DNA from: JBEKOF01 sp049513975
GTDB lineage: Bacteria; Verrucomicrobiota; Verrucomicrobiia; Limisphaerales; Palsa-1400
Direction of reading: 5' to 3'
Assembly (NCBI GenBank): GCA_049513975.1
Contig: JBEKVM010000160.1
Coordinates: 1-11,326 of the forward strand
DNA: 11,326 nucleotides
Shown piece by piece: positions 6,656-11,326 of the stretch; position 1 is the stretch's first letter, and every line of letters starts with the position of its first letter. The notes beneath the pieces were generated by a model. The model had not been told where the DNA came from, made no database searches, and saw only the letters and a list, made by a program, of their open reading frames with translations. Both the position numbers and the translations under genes were made by a program.

Positions 6656-6698
6656 GCGGGCCGCGAGGGCGCGGCCCGCGGCACGCGGGGGCGCGTGC
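6656..6698. terminator. Two adjacent GC-rich hairpins, possible bidirectional transcription barrier
   Basis: Hairpin one is GCGGGCCGCG (6656-6665), loop AGGG, CGCGGCCCGC (6670-6679), a perfect 10-bp stem. One base later, hairpin two is GCACGCG (6681-6687), loop GGGG, CGCGTGC (6692-6698), a perfect 7-bp stem. They lie downstream of the minus-strand GH106/TPR operon and before the MITE and PQQ gene. Neither has a T-run, so a factor-independent terminator is doubtful; they could be REP-like elements or mRNA 3' stabilisers. Confidence 0.35.
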
Positions 6699-6764
6699 GC
6701 TCCCCGAATTTGAACTTTGCGCGCGAGGCGGGAGGAGCTACGATTGGCCCATGGAATAAGGCAC

Positions 6765-6869
6765 TCAGTTCGGAGCGGTTTCGGCGGGCAGGTCGTGCAG
6801 CGAAACGATGTGGAGGGGATCCACATGGACGGGGTGGCCCTCATTGTCAATACTACCTCCAATCCTGAA
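6765..6869 (-). pseudogene. Possible C-terminal gene remnant (34 codons), function unknown
   Basis: The minus frame between stops at 6870-6872 and 6765-6767 reads RFRIGGSIDNEGHPVHVDP and then LHIVSLHDLPAETAPN. The composition looks protein-like and third codon positions are mostly G or C, as in the real genes here. There is no ATG in frame. A GGAGG lies four bases before an ATT codon, which would be a very rare start. I do not recognise the family. It may be the tail of a gene eroded by the adjacent inverted repeat, or an open frame by chance. Confidence 0.3.
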
Positions 6870-6980
6870 TTACCAATGACAAATACCCGATGGCAAATTC
6901 TCGATGTCGGGCCGGAGCAACACCTCATGGATGCTCAGGATTGAGAATTGGCAATTGAAAATTGGTCATTGGTTATCGAG
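6868..6980. repeat. Imperfect inverted repeat element between the TPR gene and the remnant
   Basis: The left arm begins gaattaccaatgacaaatac and ends gatggcaaattctc (6868-6903). The right arm, gagaattggcaattgaaaat then tggtcattggttatc, reads as its imperfect complement (about 6945-6979). Arms are about 35 bp around a 40-bp core. The AT-rich arms contrast with the GC-rich surroundings. The right arm overlaps the TPR gene stop codon (6973-6975), so it may form that transcript's 3' end. Confidence 0.5.
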
Positions 6981-7479
6981 ACCCGCGGATTTGGGGCCAG
7001 AGGGGTTCGAGGTCGCGGTCGTCCAGGGCCATGGAGCGGATCTGGCGGGCCGGGCCGGTGGCGAGGGCTTTGCGCAGCCACTTCAGGGCGGCTTTTTGAT
7101 TTCCCAACTGGCATTCGTAGCAGGCCAGGTTGTAGGCGATGATGGGTTCCTCGGGGAAACGGTGTTGCGCCTGGGTGAGAATTTTTCGGGCCGCGTCCAA
7201 ACCGCCGCCCTGTTTGCGCCGGGTGGCGTAGGCGAAGGCAATCCACGAAGACGGCACTTCGGGTTTTTGCTTGACGATCTCACTGGCCGTCAGGGCGGCC
7301 ATTTCCCATTTGCCCGCCTGGGTGAAGATCTCGCGCACGGTTTCCATGCAGGCCGGATGGGCGCGCGCTGCCGGCGTGAGTTTTTTGAATTCCTCGACGG
7401 CTTCCTTCCAATTGCCCAACTCGAGCCAGCCTTGGGTGGCGGACAAATAGTGGCTGTCAGGCGGCTGGAGAGGTTTCAT
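6973..7479 (-). CDS. Small tetratricopeptide-repeat protein
   Basis: A 168-residue, all-helical protein without signal peptide or membrane segment. TPR-like helix pairs are visible at about 9-35 (LSATQGWLELGNWKEAVEEF), 45-70 (METVREIFTQAGKWEMAALTA), 78-105 and 113-140 (AYNLACYECQLGNQKAALKW). A conserved ending follows, SMALDDRDLEPLW (149-161). Such short cytoplasmic TPR proteins act as protein-interaction adaptors; the partner is unknown. The ATG at 7479 lies 9 bp downstream of the GH106 stop on the same strand, so the two are very likely cotranscribed and perhaps translationally coupled. No clear Shine-Dalgarno is present, which fits coupling. Its stop falls within the inverted repeat at 6868-6980. 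Confidence 0.8.
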   Translation of the reverse strand: MKPLQPPDSHYLSATQGWLELGNWKEAVEEFKKLTPAARAHPACMETVREIFTQAGKWEMAALTASEIVKQKPEVPSSWIAFAYATRRKQGGGLDAARKILTQAQHRFPEEPIIAYNLACYECQLGNQKAALKWLRKALATGPARQIRSMALDDRDLEPLWPQIRGSR

Positions 7480-7488
7480 GCTTGACGC

Positions 7489-10314
7489 TCACAGTTGTGC
7501 GATTTTTTTGACGGGCTGGAGACGGACCGGGCCGAGGAGGCCGGAATCGCGCAACGGCCAGCGGGAGGCGTCGAAGCGTCCCCCCTTGGTCGGCACTGCG
7601 TTCATATTGGCGTCGTAGAAGTATTTCCAATTGACCTGGCGGAGGTCGAGGTCGCGAACGCGGTTGGCGGCCAAGTTGGTTACTTCGATTTCGAGGACGT
7701 TTTTGCCGGGTTGGAGAAGTTGGCCCAGGTTGATTTGCCAGGGGGCGCACCAGACCGCGCCGGCGTCGTGCCCGTTAATTTTGACGCGCGCGGCTTCGCA
7801 AACGTGGCCCAGTTCCAGCACCCAATCATCGGCCGGTCCGGCGGGATGATCGAAGGTGATGGTGTAACGGGCGGTGCCGGCGAAGCGTTTGGCTTCGGGG
7901 TCGTCGCGGGTGGTCCAGGAAACGAGGTTGGTGGCGGTGAAGGCGGCGGGCAATTCCGGGCCGCCTTCCACAAATTTTACATCCCACGTTCCGGTGATTT
8001 CTTGCGCCGGGGCGGCTGGCGCGACGTCGGGCCAGGCTGGGCCGGTCACATTTTTGTTAATGAACGTCCGCAAGATGCGCGATTCACCGGGGAGCAATTG
8101 CAGATAAACTTGCGTCTCGACTTTGCTCAGGAACCGTTGCGCGGCTACGCCTCTGCGATTCTCAAAACGCGGGTCCAGCAGCGTGGCGGACTCGGTTGGA
8201 AAGCCGAGGCTAATCCAGCCATCAACCGGCTTGTCGCTGCGATTGGCGATAAAATATTGGTGGCCGTCACTGTAGAGTCGGCGGACAAACCACAGGCCGT
8301 TATCCATCATCGGTTCGCGGATCGCGCCGGATTGTTTCAGGAGCGCGTCCATATCGGAGCTGACGAGAAAGGCTCCTGTGCCAATCGTGGCCTTTTGAAG
8401 GAGCGGCTCGGCAGCTGGTTCCAATTTGATTTGGTCGAGAAGCGCTTTGAACTTGGCGCGGCGCGATTCCAGATTAGCCAGACCCGGCACGTCGGCCGGC
8501 AGATTCTTGGCAAAGAGAATCGTCGCGCCGTCGCGGGCCAGAGCGATTAACTTTTCGAGAGTTTCCCCCGGCATGAGACGGCAAGGCGGCACCAGGATCG
8601 TTGCGAGAGTTCTGTTGGTTCCAAGCTCCACACGTCCCTTGAGGCATTGTGCCTGGGCGAGAAAACGGTCGGAAATGTAGTCGAAGGCGTAGCCGCGGTT
8701 GAGGAGGGCCAGGGCGGTTTCCCTGCAACTGGCGGGCAAGGGGTTGGGAATGATCAGTCCGGCGGTGTTCCGGGCGGGCGTTTCCCATTCGTCATAGACG
8801 TTGTAGTAAAGAAGAATGTCGTTGGCGGAAGCGCCGCTTTGCAGGACGGACTGGCAGCGCTCGACGTAGGCGTTGAACTCCGGAAGGTCATGCCACAGGC
8901 CGCCGTAGGGGCCGAAGTTGACGGCGGCATAGAATTGCCAGCCGGGCCAGGGCGCTTCGGCGGGCGAATAGGGAATGCCGTGAAAGAAAATATGGTTGAC
9001 GCCGGTCAGAAAGAGGTAGTCCGCCGCCTGTTTGACCAGGGAAAGCGGGGCCTGGAAATGATCGGTCAGCCAGGTGAAGGATTCGGAGGAGGCCAGGGTC
9101 CGGCCGCTGTCGTGGGCGGCGGAGGAGGAAAACTTGTTCATGGGATAGTTCTGCGCGCCCATGCCGCCGAAGGGCATCTGTTCGGTTTCGGGAATGTCGG
9201 CGGCGGCATAAACATCGAGCAGGTTGGCGGGCGAGCCGTGCGCCTGATCGCGGCTCAGGCTGCCGTGGCCGTGATTCCAGGCCGTCCAGCGCTGGATGTA
9301 GGCGAGATGCAGATCGGCAATGGTTTCGCGGTAATCGGTCCTGACGCGCGTGGCCGTTTCCTCCGGGCCTTCGCCGAAAAGGGCGGGCAGTTGCGTCCGC
9401 AGGTCATATCCGCGGCGCGCGGCAAACTCGGTGAAGAAGGCAGGCGTCCATTCCGCGTTGTAATACTCATAAGAATCGTGGAACGCGGAACGGGGCATGG
9501 CACCCTTATAGACGGCGAAATGCTGGTCGAAATCGGCCAGATAATGGTCCATGGCCGTAACGGAAAAGGGGTCGAGCACATAGCCTTCGGCGCCGGGAGC
9601 GGCGCGCTTGACCTTCTGCACCTGGTGGACTTCCGACACGGCGTAGAGCCGCCATGTTCCGGGCGGGGCGGTCCAATCCAAGTGGCCGTTGCTCACTTTG
9701 TCGGAAAGTTCAATTTGGATGCCGTCTTCGCCGATGGCGCGCAAGCATTGGAGGTTTCCTTGCGGCAGCGCGCCGGTGAACGTGGCTCCGCCGGCGACAT
9801 CGTAGCGCTGGAAGAGGATGCGGCCGGAGGTTTCATCCGGCGGGACGCGCGGCCCGCCGAAGGGCCAGCCGGTGCCGGTGGTCAGGTCCACGCCCAGGCC
9901 GAGGCGTTTGGCTTCGCTGGTGGTGTGGGCGAACATATCCATCCATTGCGGCGAGAGATATGGAAGGAAGCGATCCTCGTAGCCGTGAGCGCCGTAAATG
10001 GGGCAGATTTCGACGCCGCCAATGCCGGCCTGCTTGAACATTTCAAGCTGGCGCGTGAGGTTGGTTTTGTCCACCGCGCTGCCCATCCACCACCAGCGGG
10101 TCCAGGGATGGGTGGTCTGGGTTGGGGCGGCCCAACTGAGCGGGTCGGGAAAGGCGGCGTCTTCGGGGCGGGCGCCCGCGCCAGCCGTCAGGCGGCCCGG
10201 TGAAAGCAGGGCGGAAAGCGCCAGCAGGGCGAGGACGGGGGCGAGGGCGTGGCGGGAATGGCCGGCTAGGCCGGGCCTCACGGCGGACGAAGGTTGTTGG
10301 AGCAACTTATACAT
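7489..10314 (-). CDS. Secreted GH106 family alpha-L-rhamnosidase
   Basis: A 941-residue exported glycoside hydrolase that should remove alpha-linked L-rhamnose from plant or microbial polysaccharides. Residues 1-45 form a long signal peptide: an extended n-region, a core of APVLALLALSALLSPG, and a likely cut after TAGA. The catalytic region (about 55-540) shows GH106 features: PWTRWWWMGSAVDKTNLTRQL (70-90), GIGGVEICPIYG (97-108), LTTGTGWPFGGP (144-155), FHDSYEYYNAEWTPAFF (278-294) and LASSESFTW (407-415). Candidate catalytic carboxylates include E283, E288, E376 and E411; an alignment to a characterised member is needed to choose. A helical and beta region follows, then a C-terminal galactose-binding-like jelly roll (about 770-935) with VCEAARVKINGHDAG and WCAPWQINLG. 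The length is usual for the family. The start is ATG 10314; no strong Shine-Dalgarno is seen. It is the first gene of a pair with the TPR protein 9 bp downstream. Confidence 0.9.
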   Translation of the reverse strand: MYKLLQQPSSAVRPGLAGHSRHALAPVLALLALSALLSPGRLTAGAGARPEDAAFPDPLSWAAPTQTTHPWTRWWWMGSAVDKTNLTRQLEMFKQAGIGGVEICPIYGAHGYEDRFLPYLSPQWMDMFAHTTSEAKRLGLGVDLTTGTGWPFGGPRVPPDETSGRILFQRYDVAGGATFTGALPQGNLQCLRAIGEDGIQIELSDKVSNGHLDWTAPPGTWRLYAVSEVHQVQKVKRAAPGAEGYVLDPFSVTAMDHYLADFDQHFAVYKGAMPRSAFHDSYEYYNAEWTPAFFTEFAARRGYDLRTQLPALFGEGPEETATRVRTDYRETIADLHLAYIQRWTAWNHGHGSLSRDQAHGSPANLLDVYAAADIPETEQMPFGGMGAQNYPMNKFSSSAAHDSGRTLASSESFTWLTDHFQAPLSLVKQAADYLFLTGVNHIFFHGIPYSPAEAPWPGWQFYAAVNFGPYGGLWHDLPEFNAYVERCQSVLQSGASANDILLYYNVYDEWETPARNTAGLIIPNPLPASCRETALALLNRGYAFDYISDRFLAQAQCLKGRVELGTNRTLATILVPPCRLMPGETLEKLIALARDGATILFAKNLPADVPGLANLESRRAKFKALLDQIKLEPAAEPLLQKATIGTGAFLVSSDMDALLKQSGAIREPMMDNGLWFVRRLYSDGHQYFIANRSDKPVDGWISLGFPTESATLLDPRFENRRGVAAQRFLSKVETQVYLQLLPGESRILRTFINKNVTGPAWPDVAPAAPAQEITGTWDVKFVEGGPELPAAFTATNLVSWTTRDDPEAKRFAGTARYTITFDHPAGPADDWVLELGHVCEAARVKINGHDAGAVWCAPWQINLGQLLQPGKNVLEIEVTNLAANRVRDLDLRQVNWKYFYDANMNAVPTKGGRFDASRWPLRDSGLLGPVRLQPVKKIAQL

Positions 10315-10446
10315 GAATTGAGGTAGATCCCATTCTGGCGGGAAATCGAGGCCATGTCAGCGAAAAACCCAGACAAAAACTGGCGACGGGCGCGGGACAA
10401 ATTTTTTGTGTCATGTGTTCGGCGATTATGGCAACCCCTCTCTCCG

Positions 10447-10479
10447 CCTCTCTCCCCGCAAGCGGGGGAGAGAGAGGGG
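10447..10479. repeat. Strong CT/GA hairpin (REP-like palindrome)
   Basis: CCTCTCTCCCCGC, loop aa, GCGGGGGAGAGAGAGG form a long stem with a small internal bulge. A partial duplicate of the left arm (cccctctctccg) precedes it. It resembles the CTCTCCCC palindromes at 2766 and 2906 in style but has a different loop, so it may be another member of a dispersed family. Confidence 0.6.
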
Positions 10480-10494
10480 AAGCGCGCGCGCTGG

Positions 10495-10514
10495 GTATAT
10501 GGAGACGCATATAC
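10495..10514. promoter_or_regulatory. 20-bp dyad, possible operator upstream of GH106
   Basis: GTATATGGAGACGCATATAC consists of GTATATG, a six-base spacer and CATATAC, a perfect 7-bp dyad typical in size for a dimeric helix-turn-helix regulator site. It lies about 180 bp upstream of the GH106 start, plausible for sugar-responsive control of the operon. No regulator gene is visible in the window, and a small RNA stem is an alternative. Confidence 0.35.
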
Positions 10515-10680
10515 TGGCTCCTCCACAACCATAGGCTTGTGAAAGATTTCTGCACCCTCCTTCGGGGGCGTGGATGGGTGAAGGGGCTGTTCCGACAGGC
10601 CGGAGGCGCAGGTAATAGCTGAGCAGGCGACGTGGCGGGAGGCGGGTCTGGCTGTGCGGAGCAGGCCCCCCCCTCCCTCG

Positions 10681-10740
10681 AACTGAAATTAGGTGAAATC
10701 AAGTGAAACCAGGTGAAACCAGGTGAAAATAACTGAAATC
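10681..10740. repeat. Six tandem 10-bp repeats with phased TGAAA
   Basis: Six consecutive decamers: aactgaaatt, aggtgaaatc, aagtgaaacc, aggtgaaacc, aggtgaaaat, aactgaaatc. TGAAA falls at the same position in every unit, exactly 10 bp apart, while flanking bases vary. The last unit overlaps the stop codon of the small minus-strand gene ending at 10739. Near-helical spacing would place every TGAAA on almost the same face of the DNA. The array could be a protein-binding array, mildly bent DNA, or a minisatellite produced by slippage. Confidence 0.8.
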
Positions 10741-10942
10741 AGGCCCGGCCGGTTTGAGCGGTTTTCGAGGCGGGGCGGGGCTTTTTCTTCTTTGCGTCGG
10801 CCAAAGGAATGTTATGGGCGCGCATCAACTGTTCAAAAGGGGCGCCAAAGGCTTTGCTCACCAATTGGCTTTCCCACAGGCTGTGGGCGGGAACGGGTTG
10901 TTCCCTGGTTTCAGTGTTTTCTATTGATAGTTTAGTGTTCAT
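10739..10942 (-). CDS. Small hypothetical protein (67 aa)
   Basis: The minus frame from ATG 10942 reads MNTKLSIENTETREQPVPAH and then SLWESQLVSKAFGAPFEQLM, and ends in a lysine/arginine-rich tail ADAKKKKPRPASKTAQTGRA. The frame stays open upstream to an ATG at 11146, but that stretch (RVPARLFSLLQIRFFGG and so on) looks non-coding, so the internal ATG is preferred. No Shine-Dalgarno or membrane segment is seen. The middle could form one amphipathic helix, and the basic tail suggests nucleic acid or acidic-partner contact; both points are inference. I do not recognise the family. Stand-alone, with phased repeats at its 3' end. Confidence 0.5.
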   Translation of the reverse strand: MNTKLSIENTETREQPVPAHSLWESQLVSKAFGAPFEQLMRAHNIPLADAKKKKPRPASKTAQTGRA

Positions 10943-11326
10943 GGTACTATTAAACCACAGGTTTGGAAAAGGGACTGCCCACTGTGGGTACAAAATGCAG
11001 GCCGAAAAAGGGGGGTAGTGACCGCGAAAAAACCCTTGTAAAGACCCGGTAAAAGCCGTTTTGCCCCCAAAAAAGCGGATTTGCAAAAGTGAAAATAATC
11101 TGGCGGGAACGCGGTTTTGGCTGCGGGAAATGCGGAAGGCCGGCACGAATTGGCGGAAGGGGTGGGATGGACAGCCAAAGCGGAACTGGCGTTCCGCACT
11201 CCACGACGCTTCGCGTTCACCGGGCGCGACCGATGCGCCGGCAGGTCTTGGAGTGCGTGCGCGCCAGCGCCGCTTTCCATGCTCCGATGAAATTGAAGGT
11301 TTGGCACTCCCAAAACGCCCCTCTTG
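10943..11326. other. Intergenic region with palindromic repeats, no supported gene
   Basis: No convincing reading frame is present. The part near 10943-11150 should hold the promoter of the small gene and contains a short CCCAC-T-GTGGG dyad at 10978-10988. From about 11180 to the end the sequence is palindrome-rich and looks like dispersed spacer repeat rather than gene. Any gene to the right begins outside the window. Confidence 0.5.
11180..11256. repeat. Compound palindromic repeat
   Basis: The first hairpin is GCGGAAC (11180-11186), loop TGGC, GTTCCGC (11191-11197), a perfect 7-bp stem. A second inverted pair, GCACTCCA (11196-11203) with TGGAGTGC (11249-11256), encloses 45 bp that include the smaller stem GGCGC/GCGCC. 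The overlapping structures look like a dispersed REP-like element. A regulatory role is not indicated. Confidence 0.5.

Larger units (their letters stand above)
10315..10738. other. Intergenic region upstream of the GH106 operon
   Basis: I see no convincing gene here: open frames on both strands are arginine/proline-rich and run through the hairpin. The region holds the hairpin at 10447-10479, the 20-bp palindrome at 10495-10514, a C-tract near 10666 and the phased repeats at 10681-10740. The GH106 promoter should lie between about 10330 and 10500 on the minus strand, but no clear -35/-10 pair was identified. Confidence 0.5.

Noticed and set aside
8647..10203. 518-codon plus-strand open frame opposite GH106
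   Set aside because: Gly/Val/Ala-rich with no motifs, and fully covered by the GH106 gene on the other strand; open because of GC-rich codon bias.
10307..10702. 131-codon minus-strand open frame upstream of GH106
   Set aside because: Pro/Arg/Ser-rich and reads through the CT/GA hairpin and palindrome; not protein-like.
10873..10887. CCCACAG-G-CTGTGGG palindrome inside the small gene
   Set aside because: Falls within the likely coding frame and has a one-base centre; with the short dyad at 10978-10988 it is suggestive, but too short to claim as an operator pair.

Overview
The window is a GC-rich (about 60% by eye) bacterial chromosomal segment with loosely packed genes. The style points to Verrucomicrobiota, perhaps the Pedosphaera/Limisphaerales group: an O-mannosyltransferase-like membrane protein with C-terminal TPRs, a secreted PQQ-type propeller opening with ADWPQFRGP, a large GH106 rhamnosidase, and repeat-filled spacers. 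This placement is inferred from gene families and was not tested by a search.

Layout, left to right. Bases 1-228 (minus) hold an interior piece of a group II intron-type reverse transcriptase. It is cut by the window edge on one side and truncated on the other. Bases 229-605 are non-coding and hold a degraded 153-bp inverted-repeat element. Bases 606-2708 (plus) encode a TMTC-like multi-pass membrane glycosyltransferase with a TPR tail. Bases 2709-3126 are a repeat-rich spacer with two copies of a unit built round a long hairpin. Bases 3127-5100 (plus) encode a two-domain protein: an MGDG-synthase/UgtP-like glycosyltransferase fused to a metal-dependent PHP phosphoesterase domain. Convergent to it, 5127-6440 (minus) encodes an exported PQQ beta-propeller protein. 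Just upstream of that gene is a very clean MITE-like element at 6469-6614, with perfect 18-bp terminal inverted repeats, a perfect 8-bp target duplication and two internal REP-like hairpins. Bases 6623-6972 hold hairpins, a small possible gene remnant and an inverted repeat. A minus-strand pair follows: GH106 alpha-L-rhamnosidase (10314-7489) and, 9 bp downstream, a 168-aa TPR protein (7479-6973). The right end has a 20-bp palindrome, a strong hairpin, six 10-bp phased repeats, a probable 67-aa hypothetical gene (10942-10739) and more palindromic repeats.

Functionally, the recognisable genes share a cell-envelope and glycan theme: polyprenol-sugar-dependent glycosylation, glycolipid synthesis, an exported propeller and an exported rhamnosidase. 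Only the GH106/TPR pair looks like an operon. The most noteworthy items are the glycosyltransferase-PHP fusion, the well-preserved MITE with diverged relatives in the same window, and the helically phased TGAAA array. I found no defence system, CRISPR array, tRNA or rRNA.
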